From Komagataeibacter kakiaceti JCM 25156 (GTDB taxonomy: Bacteria; Pseudomonadota; Alphaproteobacteria; Acetobacterales; Acetobacteraceae): 7,740 nucleotides of DNA. Location of the stretch: positions 1 through 7,740 of the forward strand of contig NZ_BAIO01000086.1 in NCBI RefSeq assembly GCF_000613305.1, written 5' to 3'. Shown here piece after piece: positions 1-6,820 of the stretch; the first letter of the stretch is position 1, and each line of letters begins with the position of its first letter. Position numbers and translations under genes: made by a program. Below the pieces are notes generated by a model that was given only the letters and a program-made list of their open reading frames with translations, did no database searches and was not told where the DNA came from.

Positions 1-383
1 GCACGTCCGCGAACGGCAATAACATCGATACAGACGGCGCGCCTTATCCGCGGACGGGCTGAAGGCGGAAACAATACGGTGAGTCATGGTCCACATAGGC
101 CATGATCGGCCAGAGCCCGCAGCATTGTCATGACAATGCCTCCGGCTTGAGTGCGCGGGGCCTCCGTATAGCACAATGACAGACGGTCCTTTACATGTAG
201 ACATGTCTCCGATCGCAAATCTCTGGTAGAAGAAGACATGATTGATACTGGCGTCAGAAGCAGCTTGCCTAACCACGCTAACCTGGGTGAGGCCCGGTTG
301 GGGTGCAGAAAATACTATATACAGCCGATGTAAAACGGAACTCGGTTCGTCGCAGCTCGTACGTGGAAACACCAAAAGACCAG
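1..383. other. Non-coding or unassigned region downstream of the lactonase gene
   Basis: No frame on either strand gives a recognisable protein. On the plus strand, a frame open from the left edge ends at a TGA at 60-62 after 19 codons and could be the tail of a gene outside the window. On the minus strand, a frame starting with ATG at 87-85 stays open to the left edge (29 codons, beginning MTHRIVSAFS), but it has no Shine-Dalgarno sequence and I do not recognise it. A 51-codon minus frame (239-84) is also unsupported. The stretch does hold two perfect palindromes: an 18-bp one at 122-139 and AGACATGTCT at 199-208, the latter inside a repeated ACATGT (193-206). I see no strong terminator for the operon that ends at 384. 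Confidence 0.5.
122..139. promoter_or_regulatory. Perfect 18-bp palindrome, possible operator
   Basis: GCATTGTCATGACAATGC reads identically on both strands with no central spacer. A loop-less palindrome is a poor terminator but a typical shape for the operator of a dimeric regulator. It lies about 35 bp upstream of an open minus-strand frame that starts at 87 and leaves the window, so it could control a gene to the left. Neither the regulator nor the target can be named from this window. Confidence 0.35.
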
Positions 384-1352
384 CTAAAGATGGCCCTGTA
401 TGCCCACATAAAGCGCATAAAGCCCGTGTGATGCCGCCATGAACAGTCGGTTACGGCGCCTGCCGCCAAAACACAGATTGGCGCATCGTTCGGGTAAAGG
501 AATATGGGCGCGGGGCCGGCCGGAAGGGCCGAATACCATCACACCGTTCAGATCCGGGCCACCGCCCCAGCCGCACCACAGATTGCCATCCATATCGCAA
601 CGCAGGCCGTCCGCACGGGCATTGGGGGCCGGTTCTATCAATAGGTGACGGGCGGCAATACGTGTCCGCCCGGCATCCAGTTCGCAGGCCCATATGGTAT
701 TGGGCAGGCTACCGCTATCAATGACGTAAAGAATGTCTCCTGCGGGAGAAAAGCACAGCCCGTTGGGATTGATGAATTCCGTGTCGACCTGTTGGAGCCT
801 GCCGTCGGTGTCCAGACGGTACAGTCCGGTCGGCAGTTCTCCCGCTTCCGTCCCGCCGCCTTCATAAGCGCTCAGCAGGCCGTAATCCGGATCGGTAAAC
901 CAGATCGCACCATCCCGGGCTACGACAACATCATTGGGCGAGTTGAGTCGCTTTCCATCAAACCGGCTGGCCAGAATGGTAATCGTACCATCATATTCAG
1001 TACGGGTGACCTGTCTGCTTTCGTGTTCACAGGTAATCAGGCGCCCGCCCCGGTCGCGTGTATTGCCATTGGCATGCCGTGAGGGCGCACGGAACACGGA
1101 TGTGCGCCGTGTTTCCTCCGACCAGCGCAGGATGCGGTCATTGGGGATGTCACTCCACAGCAGATAGCGCCCATCGCCAAACCAGACGGGGCCTTCACCC
1201 CATTCGGTGCCACGCGCCAGACATTCCACCTCGCTATGGGCCAGCAGGCAGGACGCAAAGGATGGATCAAGGCAGACGGGGTCATAATCCGGTCGCGGCA
1301 GATAGACAGGTTCCTGGGCATCGCTGATGCCCAATGCGAAAGAGGGAATCAT
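384..1352 (-). CDS. SMP-30/gluconolactonase/LRE-family lactonase, probably aldonolactonase
   Basis: The 322-residue product is a six-bladed beta-propeller lactonase of the SMP-30/gluconolactonase family, which hydrolyses sugar-acid lactones with a divalent metal. The expected metal and active-site positions are visible: E53 in WGEGPVW, N140 and D141 in LNSPNDV, N197 in INPNG and D248 in ADGLRCD. The C-terminal stretch running from PERCANLCFGG to MAASHGLYALYV also looks complete, so the gene appears intact. There is no signal peptide, so it is probably cytoplasmic. The start is well supported: GAGGAAAG lies 9 nt upstream, and the ATG overlaps the transporter stop as ATGA (1352-1349), which implies translational coupling. 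Being last in a galactonate operon, it most likely opens D-galactono-lactone to D-galactonate. The exact substrate is inferred from context, since family members also act on glucono-, xylono- and arabinono-lactones. Confidence 0.9.
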   Translation of the reverse strand: MIPSFALGISDAQEPVYLPRPDYDPVCLDPSFASCLLAHSEVECLARGTEWGEGPVWFGDGRYLLWSDIPNDRILRWSEETRRTSVFRAPSRHANGNTRDRGGRLITCEHESRQVTRTEYDGTITILASRFDGKRLNSPNDVVVARDGAIWFTDPDYGLLSAYEGGGTEAGELPTGLYRLDTDGRLQQVDTEFINPNGLCFSPAGDILYVIDSGSLPNTIWACELDAGRTRIAARHLLIEPAPNARADGLRCDMDGNLWCGWGGGPDLNGVMVFGPSGRPRAHIPLPERCANLCFGGRRRNRLFMAASHGLYALYVGIQGHL

Positions 1353-2638
1353 GGGGTGATGCTTTCCTCACCTTCCATATGCCTTCCGGGCAGCGTTGGT
1401 GGCTGGTAGAAAATGACTGCCGCCACCATGAACGTGCCGATGACGACCGAACTTTCAATGGCCTGCGGCAGGCCCCACTGACCGCCCAGCCACGGCACGA
1501 CGAAGCCGCATACGCCCTGGCCCAGCGCCGCCACGGCGTAACTGCACCCCATGCCGAAGGAACGGTTGGCCGAGGGAAAGCGCTGCGAAAGATAATGCGG
1601 CACCAGGGCAAAAACACTGTTGCCAAACAGCCCCATGACCAACGCGGCCCCAGCCAGCACCCACATGGAATTTGCGGAAATGAAAGGCCAGATATCCACG
1701 ATCGTGATCAGGAAATATGTGACAAATACCGTTCGTTCTCCCATCCGTGTGGCCAGTAGACCACAGAGCGGCTTGCCAATCAGTGAACCCAGGCAGTAGC
1801 AGCCCAGCAGGGGAAAGACCTCGGCCGGGGTCAGGTTCTGTACCTTGCGCAACAGAGTGGGGTAAAAACTATATATCGCGGCATTCTGGAACTGAAGGAC
1901 TGCCATGAACAGCAACGCCTGAAGTGCTGCGCCATCCAGTCTGAATCCGGTGCGCGAACGCGTTGTGGCGGATGAGGCGGGCGTGGCCTGCAGGCGCAGC
2001 CAGACCGGACTTTCAGCAACATCACGGCGGATGAAGATGGCCAGGATGGCCGGAATGACACCAATCAGGAACATGGCCCGCCACCCCCAGTAGGGCAGGA
2101 CCACAGCCTGCACGGCAGCAGCGGCGAAGAAACCACATTCATACCCTGCCATCATGATCGACGAGGCCAGCGAGCGTGCCCGTGGCGGCACGCTTTCCAT
2201 AAGCAGCGAGGCAGAGGCGGTCCATTCCCCCCCGAACCCGATACCAAACAGGAACTGCACAACCAGCATGCCCAGATAGGTCCATACCAGTGCCGTAAAA
2301 CCGGAAAATGCTGCAAACCACAACACGCCGATCATGAATGTAAGCTTGCGGCCATACCGGTCGGACAGCCAGCCCCAACTGGTATTGCCCAGAATGCGCC
2401 CGACACTCTGAGCCGTAATGACCAGCCCCATGGCCGTCAGCCCCACGCCGAGGCTCTTGCCAATATCGGGCAGGCACAAAAGCAGGGCAACCTGATCGAA
2501 TGCATCGAGAAACCAGCCCAGAAATGCCGCAAGGGTTACCCGCCAGTAGGGGCGCAGCAACATGAGGGGGCTGAGGCTATCATCATCATCCGGCATTGCC
2601 GCAAGACCGGACATGGAGAGAGTGCGTTGATCCGACAC
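1349..2638 (-). CDS. MFS transporter, probable galactonate/sugar-acid:H+ symporter
   Basis: This is a 12-helix major facilitator carrier of 429 residues, counted from a GTG start at 2638-2636. The first helix region (about residues 30-59) contains the polar stretch FLDAFDQ. The MFS motif A, GWLSDRYGRK, lies at about 89-98 between helices 2 and 3. FGGEW is at about 135-139, and ESPVWL after helix 6 at about 209-214. These features resemble carboxylate/sialate-type H+ symporters (SHS/MHS-like) more than E. coli DgoT. The start choice is deliberate: AGGAG at 2651-2647 sits 8 nt before the GTG. The longer frame from ATG 2671 has no Shine-Dalgarno sequence, and that ATG lies inside a predicted hairpin. 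The N-terminus carries an acidic DDDD encoded by a short ATC repeat. The substrate is inferred from the operon: galactonate or its lactone. Confidence 0.88.
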   Translation of the reverse strand: MSDQRTLSMSGLAAMPDDDDSLSPLMLLRPYWRVTLAAFLGWFLDAFDQVALLLCLPDIGKSLGVGLTAMGLVITAQSVGRILGNTSWGWLSDRYGRKLTFMIGVLWFAAFSGFTALVWTYLGMLVVQFLFGIGFGGEWTASASLLMESVPPRARSLASSIMMAGYECGFFAAAAVQAVVLPYWGWRAMFLIGVIPAILAIFIRRDVAESPVWLRLQATPASSATTRSRTGFRLDGAALQALLFMAVLQFQNAAIYSFYPTLLRKVQNLTPAEVFPLLGCYCLGSLIGKPLCGLLATRMGERTVFVTYFLITIVDIWPFISANSMWVLAGAALVMGLFGNSVFALVPHYLSQRFPSANRSFGMGCSYAVAALGQGVCGFVVPWLGGQWGLPQAIESSVVIGTFMVAAVIFYQPPTLPGRHMEGEESITP

Positions 2639-2673
2639 GTCTTGTTCTCCTGCATGCCCATTAAGGTGCATGC
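2636..2673 (-). promoter_or_regulatory. Transporter ribosome-binding site with adjoining mRNA hairpin
   Basis: On the minus strand, AGGAG (2651-2647) precedes GTG (2638-2636) by 8 nt and fixes the transporter start. Immediately upstream, the two GCATGC arms (2673-2668 and 2657-2652) and the CC/GG pairs inside them can form an 8-bp stem with one bulged A and a UUAAU loop. Its base touches the Shine-Dalgarno sequence. Such a hairpin could tune translation or protect a processed 5' end; the fold is read by eye only. Confidence 0.55.
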
Positions 2674-2760
2674 GCTATGTTATTCTGTCTTGTTTATGGG
2701 AATGGCAGACCTTTTTAGGGACAGGACAGGAAACGGGGGCATTCTGTACGCGCGATGGTC
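2639..2760 (-). other. Intergenic spacer between dgoD and the transporter gene
   Basis: This 122-bp gap is the largest inside the operon; every other junction overlaps or is 46 bp. It contains the hairpin and ribosome-binding site next to the transporter. I see no convincing -35/-10 pair and no hairpin followed by a T-run. It could house an internal promoter or a processing site that sets transporter expression apart from dgoD, but the sequence does not show which. Confidence 0.4.
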
Positions 2761-3909
2761 TTACCACTCCGCTACCGAACCATCTGCATGGCGCCAGACG
2801 GGGTTGCGCCAGCGATGGCCTTCGGCGGCTTTTTCCCTGACGTAATCCTCGTTGATCTCAATTCCCAGTCCGGGTCCGTCGGGAATGGCCACGGTGCCAT
2901 CAACGTAGGAAAAGACCGATGGATCATTCACATAATCCAGCAGGTCATTACTTTTATTGTAATGGATGCCCAGGCTCTGTTCCTGAATGAAGGCATTGTA
3001 GCACAGCGCATCAAGCTGCAGGTTGGCCGCCAGTGCGATCGGCCCCAGAGGGCAGTGTAGTGCCACCGCCACATCATAGGCTTCCGCCATGGCAGCGATC
3101 TTGCGTGTTTCGGTAATACCGCCAGAGTGGGACGGATCGGGCTGAATGATGTCCACGCAGCCCTGTTCGAGTATTTTCTTGAAATCCCAGCGCGAGAACA
3201 GCCGCTCTCCCAGGGCGATCGGAGCGGAGCAATGGGCCGTTATTTCAGGAAGGGCATCAAAATTTTCGCTCAATACCGGCTCTTCTATGAACATGAGATC
3301 GAAAGGCTGCAGTTCACGCGCCAGCACCTTGGCCATGGGTTTGTGGACCCGGCCATGAAAATCCACACCGATACCGATATAGGGTCCCACCGCGTCCCGG
3401 ATGGCGGCAACACGGGCAATGGCCGCATCGACTTTCTCATGACTGTCGATGAACTGCATTTCTTCCGTACCGTTCATTTTTACTGCCGTAAAACCGCGGG
3501 CAACCACATCCTTTGCGGCACGGGCCGTATCGGCAGGGCGGTCGCCGCCAATCCATGAATAGACCCGGATGCGGTCACGACATTTACCACCCAGCAACTG
3601 CCATACCGGCATGCCGAAAGCCTTGCCCTTTATATCCCACAGCGCCTGGTCAATACCGGCAATCGCGCTCATGTGGATGGCGCCACCGCGGTAGAAACCA
3701 GCGCGGTACATGACATTCCAGTGGTCCTCGATCATGAAGGGGTCCTTGCCGATCAGGTAATCGGACAGTTCTTCCACCATGGCGGCAACGGTTGCGGCGC
3801 GGCCTTCCACGACCGGCTCCCCCCAGCCGGCAATTCCCTCATCCGTTTCGATCTTGAGAAACAGCCAGCGCGGCGGAACCATGTAGGTACGTAGTGCTGT
3901 AATCTTCAT
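2761..3909 (-). CDS. dgoD: D-galactonate dehydratase (enolase superfamily)
   Basis: DgoD removes water from D-galactonate to give 2-keto-3-deoxy-D-galactonate in the cytoplasm. The 382-residue length equals that of E. coli DgoD, and the key residues fall at the same numbers: Mg2+ ligands D183, E209 (FIEEPV) and E235 (LGERLFSR), with the catalytic histidines H185 (VDFHGRV) and H285 (LHCPLGP). The N-terminal capping domain ([35 protein letters not shown]) and the C-terminal WRNPVWRH...SVAEW ending are also characteristic. The start is supported by AGGAA 6 nt upstream. It follows dgoA after 46 bp of AT-rich DNA. All residues needed for activity are visible, so this enzyme should work even though kinase and aldolase upstream look broken. 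A different sugar-acid dehydratase activity is possible but unlikely given this match. Confidence 0.96.
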   Translation of the reverse strand: MKITALRTYMVPPRWLFLKIETDEGIAGWGEPVVEGRAATVAAMVEELSDYLIGKDPFMIEDHWNVMYRAGFYRGGAIHMSAIAGIDQALWDIKGKAFGMPVWQLLGGKCRDRIRVYSWIGGDRPADTARAAKDVVARGFTAVKMNGTEEMQFIDSHEKVDAAIARVAAIRDAVGPYIGIGVDFHGRVHKPMAKVLARELQPFDLMFIEEPVLSENFDALPEITAHCSAPIALGERLFSRWDFKKILEQGCVDIIQPDPSHSGGITETRKIAAMAEAYDVAVALHCPLGPIALAANLQLDALCYNAFIQEQSLGIHYNKSNDLLDYVNDPSVFSYVDGTVAIPDGPGLGIEINEDYVREKAAEGHRWRNPVWRHADGSVAEW

Positions 3910-3955
3910 TTTTGTTTCCTGTTATTGTTATTTTTACTTCGGACGGTGCACAGAT

Positions 3956-4571
3956 TCAGGATAGGGCCTTCATGAAACGGTCGGCTGCACGCCCAACGTC
4001 CGCGGCTGTATTTCCAGCACGATATAACGCCGACCCCAGACCAAAACCCGCAGCGCCCGCAGCCAGATAGGACTGCATGTTATCAGGAGTAATCCCCTAC
4101 GGGAATGAAACGGGTGCTACGCGGGAAGACGCTTTTCCACGCAGTCAGGGCCTTCGTGCCCAGCTGTTCCGCCGGGAACAGCTTGAGGGCATCCGCCCCG
4201 GCATGAAGAGCTGCGAACCCTTCGGTTGGGGTCGCCACGCCGGGGGTGCAGATCATGCCGCGCTTCTTGGCTTCCGTGATCACCGCCAGATCGGCGTGGG
4301 GCATGACAACCAGCCGCCCCCCATGGCTGGCAACCTCGCCCACCGCATCAGGGGATGTAACGGTGCCTGCCCCCACCAGGATCCGGTCCCCGAATGTATC
4401 CTGCAGCAGAGCGATACTCTGATAGGGTGCGGGTGAATTGAGGGGAACTTCGATAATGGTAAAGCCGGTGTCAACCAGCACGCGGCCGATGTCGAGCGCC
4501 TCGTGCGGTTGCACGCCGCGCAGGATGGCGATGAGAGGGCAACGGGTAAATGCCGTGTCGAAGCAGGTCAT
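3956..4571 (-). pseudogene. dgoA: 2-dehydro-3-deoxy-6-phosphogalactonate (KDPGal) aldolase, frameshifted near the 3' end
   Basis: This is a class I aldolase of the KDPG/KDPGal family, which cleaves KDPGal to pyruvate and D-glyceraldehyde-3-phosphate. The first 159 residues are normal: PLIAILRG at 12-19, E41 in EVPLNSP, GAGTV at 67-71, and the Schiff-base lysine K130 in ALKLFPAE. The frame then breaks in a run of four G (minus strand, 4097-4094) and stops at 4083 after 162 residues. Adding two G restores VGGITPDN and continues through GFGLGSALYRAG to a TGA at 3958-3956. The restored protein has 205 residues, the same as E. coli DgoA. The lost part includes the phosphate-binding GG and GLGS loops, so the truncated form should be inactive. 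The start has AAAGGAG 7 nt upstream and overlaps the dgoK stop as ATGA. Real mutation versus homopolymer sequencing error cannot be decided here. Confidence 0.9.
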
Positions 4572-5544
4572 ATGACAGCTCCTTTCTGGTCGTGTAAATG
4601 GGACGGAGTCCGGTCAAGCAGGTGGGCGGCACAGGCTAGCCGGAACAGGCCGGCAGGCGCAGTATTTCCCGCTATTGAAGGTGGGGGGTGCCCCAGTACC
4701 GTAAACGCCAGCCGATATCGCTGGCACAATGCGCGTTCGCCTACAAGAACAGGCGTGGCGTGCTGAGTGGCCTCCAACGCGGCCATGCCAGCGTGGATTT
4801 CTTCCCCGATCAGCAGACCGGACAGATAATCGGCGGTATAGGCGCGTTCCAGCCTGTTGCGCAGCACAACGGTGCGGGCCGAAAACAGGCGACCAGCAAG
4901 AGGAATGCCAGACTGAGCGGTACGGACCCCCATGGCAAAAGCCTCATCACGGTAGCCGTCATCAGGTGGCGCTGTTGAGGGCAGGCGACCAAGGATGCTG
5001 TGCCGCATAAGAACGGCAAACAGTTCACCCGTCATGAATGTCCGGAATTCTGTGATAATCTGCCCTTGTACTTGCGCCCATTTGGAGTGTGTGCCTGGCA
5101 GGACAACCGTATGATGGCTGTTCCCATCAGTTCCCATTATTCCGACAATCTGCGTTTCCTCGCCGCGCATCACATCGGGTAGGGAACCGTCCTTCAGCAG
5201 GCCCGGGACGATATGCAGCATGCCGTGGGCCGTAGGCTGCAGGCCCAGTCCGTCGGCGAGTTGGCACAAGGATGCTGGACAGGAAGATAGGATACTTCCC
5301 GCCAGCCGTTGATGCTTCCCACCATGCCACAGGCCAGCATGGGCACCGGATCATTCAGCCGCCATTGTGCGAGGATGTCTGACAGAACCTGCGCAAAACC
5401 ACCATCCGGCAGATGGAGAATTCCCTGTCGGGCATGATGGGTATGCAAGATGATACCCTGCGCGTCGAGCAGCCATGCGCGTAGCGACGATGTACCCCAA
5501 TCCAGCCCCAGTAGTGCGGGCTTTGCGGGATCAAGCGATTTCAT
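4568..5544 (-). pseudogene. dgoK: 2-dehydro-3-deoxygalactonokinase, split by a -1 frameshift
   Basis: DgoK phosphorylates 2-keto-3-deoxygalactonate with ATP to give KDPGal. The 5' part (from 5544) begins with the nucleotide-binding LLGLDWGTSSLRAWLLD and reaches ACGMVGS...GWREVSYLP at residue 88. It then runs out of frame and stops at 5194. The 3' part continues in another frame (PASLCQLADGL onward) with MRGEETQ, PGTHSKW, FMTGELF and LSGLLIGEE, ending at 4568. One missing base at about 5280-5281 explains the break: CTTCCTGTCC in place of an expected CTTCCTTGTCC would restore YLPCPASL. The repaired protein has 325 residues. AAGGA lies 7 nt before the start, which overlaps the iclR end by 14 bp. 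Neither half alone contains all the kinase motifs. The TTG at 5269 that opens the 3' frame is not a credible start. Confidence 0.9.
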
Positions 5545-6283
5545 GAGTCAGTCCTTTCCAACCCATTTGCCGCGAAATGGCTTCGGCCGCATTCAGAACC
5601 ATAGGGGATAGTTCCTCCATGCGCGCGCGGGGAAGATAAACCGCCGCGCTGGCAATGCTGATTGCAGCCACGATGCAGCCACGTGCATCACGCAGGGGAG
5701 CGGCGACGCAATGTATGCCCGTTTCATTGTCTTCGAGATCGAACACGCAGCCCGTATTCCTGTAGGTGTGCATCCGCTCCAGCCACAGATCAGGAGACGT
5801 CCCTTTCTCTGTCGCGTCCCGATATAAACGCCGCCATTCGGATTTTGTGTCATCCAGCAGGAGCGCACGTCCAACACCGGTCAGGGCAAGGGGCATGCGC
5901 TGACCGATGCGGGAACGCATTTCCAATCCGCGCTGGCCGTTGACCTTGTCAAGATACAGGACATCATTCTCGACGCGGATACCGAGATGGATGGTATCCC
6001 GCGATTTTAGGCCCAGTTCACGTAGGATGGGGCGGGCCACTACGGCTATGGGGTTATCTTCCTGCGCGTGCTGTGCCAGTTCCAGAAAGCGTGGCCCGAG
6101 GAAATAGGTGTCGCCCGGCATTTGCCGGAGCCAGCGGCCTTGTACAAGAGCCGCTACCAGTCGCTGCGTTGTGCTGCGCGTATAGCCTGCATGGGTCATG
6201 AGGCAGGTAGGGAACGGTGGCCCTCGCTGACCGCCTGCAGCAAACACAAGCCCCGCCCAAGGGTCTGTGTCCCATCTGGCCAT
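5531..6283 (-). CDS. IclR-family transcriptional regulator, N-terminus probably frameshifted
   Basis: This open frame encodes 250 residues. From residue 29 onward it is a typical IclR protein: the end of the winged helix-turn-helix with recognition helix TRSTTQRLVAAL (35-46), the wing (RQMPGDTYFLGPRF), and an effector-binding domain from about 75 to 245 (DTIHLGIR, YLDKV, PLALTGVGRALL, HCVAAPLRD). The first 28 residues do not look like IclR. The expected first helix (TQTLGRGLCLLQAVSEG) is encoded in another frame just upstream, entered from ATG 6303. A single lost G:C pair at about 6202-6203 joins the two; see the separate entry. The ATG at 6283 does have AGGAG 7 nt upstream, so this product may be made, but its DNA-binding domain would lack its first helix. 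By position it should control the dgo operon, probably with galactonate or KDGal as effector. E. coli uses the GntR-type DgoR instead. Confidence 0.85.
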   Translation of the reverse strand: MARWDTDPWAGLVFAAGGQRGPPFPTCLMTHAGYTRSTTQRLVAALVQGRWLRQMPGDTYFLGPRFLELAQHAQEDNPIAVVARPILRELGLKSRDTIHLGIRVENDVLYLDKVNGQRGLEMRSRIGQRMPLALTGVGRALLLDDTKSEWRRLYRDATEKGTSPDLWLERMHTYRNTGCVFDLEDNETGIHCVAAPLRDARGCIVAAISIASAAVYLPRARMEELSPMVLNAAEAISRQMGWKGLTHEIA

Positions 6284-6303
6284 GTCTGGTCTCCTGCACT
6301 CAT
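6196..6303 (-). pseudogene. Out-of-frame N-terminal piece of the IclR regulator
   Basis: ATG at 6303-6301 opens 35 codons ending in TGA at 6198-6196. The peptide starts MSAGDQTWPDGTQTL and continues RGLCLLQAVSEGHRSLPA, which matches the usual IclR beginning (GTQTL.RGL..L.AV.EG). Changing GCCTCATG to GCCCTCATG at 6202-6203 joins it to LMTHAGYTRSTTQRL and gives a protein of about 257 residues. This start has no clear Shine-Dalgarno sequence. An alternative history is a start at 6283, which has a good AGGAG, with two losses (2 bases in the ACAC near 6270 and 1 base at 6202) that cancel out. One lesion is simpler. Confidence 0.75.
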
Positions 6304-6374
6304 TGTATCTGGACCGCTATCTTGTTTTTGTTGTCTGAGCCTAGAACGCGATATCTGGGAATTTCAATATATGA

Positions 6375-6395
6375 ATGGGAAACCCATATTGTGGG
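6375..6395. promoter_or_regulatory. Candidate operator for the IclR regulator
   Basis: ATGGGAAACCCAT (6375-6387) is a 13-bp palindrome with a 3-bp spacer. The overlapping CCCATATTGTGGG (6383-6395) adds a second dyad, giving three alternating TGGG/CCCA half-sites. IclR proteins bind short palindromes of this size upstream of their own gene, often at several adjacent sites. The element lies about 70-110 bp upstream of the regulator start. Its assignment to this regulator is inference from position and symmetry only. Confidence 0.4.
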
Positions 6396-6814
6396 ATATG
6401 ATTAATTACACATGTTATACCTTGTGCGGCCATTAACTATTAATACATTACATAATATATATTTCGTGCACATTTATTTTATTCGGGGTTTATATATTTT
6501 CGATTTCTGTTCACGTTGACGTCATGATGGCGTTCTATCCATCAGACAGCAAGGCGAGCTTCGGCCAAAACACCCAGCCCCACGGTTGGCGTCGTTTTTA
6601 GTAGTCAAAATAACAATGTTTCATGTTGTGGATTCTATCTAGCGTATCTGCATCGGAACTTTCAGCGAAGAAAATGTGGATATGAAAGTATCCGAGCACG
6701 GAATCGATATATAAGAACAAATTAAATAATACTATATACAAAAAATAAAATAACAGGACGAATTAACGCGATGAGCATTAAATGCAATAGTACCAACAAA
6801 GTATACCTATGGTG

Positions 6815-6820
6815 TTGACA
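6815..6820 (+). promoter_or_regulatory. Possible -35 element of the esterase promoter
   Basis: TTGACA matches the sigma70 -35 consensus exactly and lies 49 bp before the esterase start. No good -10 hexamer sits at 16-18 bp: the window there reads GTGTGT. The better AT-rich matches (TATTGT, TTAATA) are at spacings of 13 and 22. The promoter may be weak or activator-dependent, or the match may be chance. Confidence 0.3.

Noticed and set aside
84..239. 51-codon minus-strand frame whose stop overlaps, as ATGA, another frame running off the left edge
   Set aside because: Neither ATG has a Shine-Dalgarno sequence and neither peptide resembles a known family; the ATGA overlap alone is weak evidence.
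331..348. Possible operon terminator: GAAC/GTTC hairpin followed by TTTT on the minus strand
   Set aside because: The stem is only 4 bp with a mismatch next to it, too weak to call a terminator.
645..1082. 145-codon plus-strand open frame opposite the lactonase gene
   Set aside because: It is the complement of a gene with clear family motifs; it has no recognisable motif of its own and no ribosome-binding site.
1334..1759. 141-codon plus-strand open frame opposite the transporter gene
   Set aside because: Low-complexity His/Arg-rich translation typical of antisense to a GC-rich gene; the minus strand encodes an obvious MFS protein.
3127..3558. 143-codon plus-strand open frame opposite dgoD
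   Set aside because: It lies entirely within dgoD, whose catalytic residues are all identifiable on the minus strand.
5194..5269. Programmed frameshifting as the explanation for the two-frame dgoK
   Set aside because: The junction (CTTCCTGTCC) has no classical slippery heptamer, and dgoK is not known to be frameshift-regulated; deletion or sequencing error is simpler.
6771..6815. 14-codon plus-strand frame that could be a leader peptide for the esterase
   Set aside because: The nearest AGGA is about 14 nt away, there is no attenuator-like hairpin, and its end overlaps the TTGACA.
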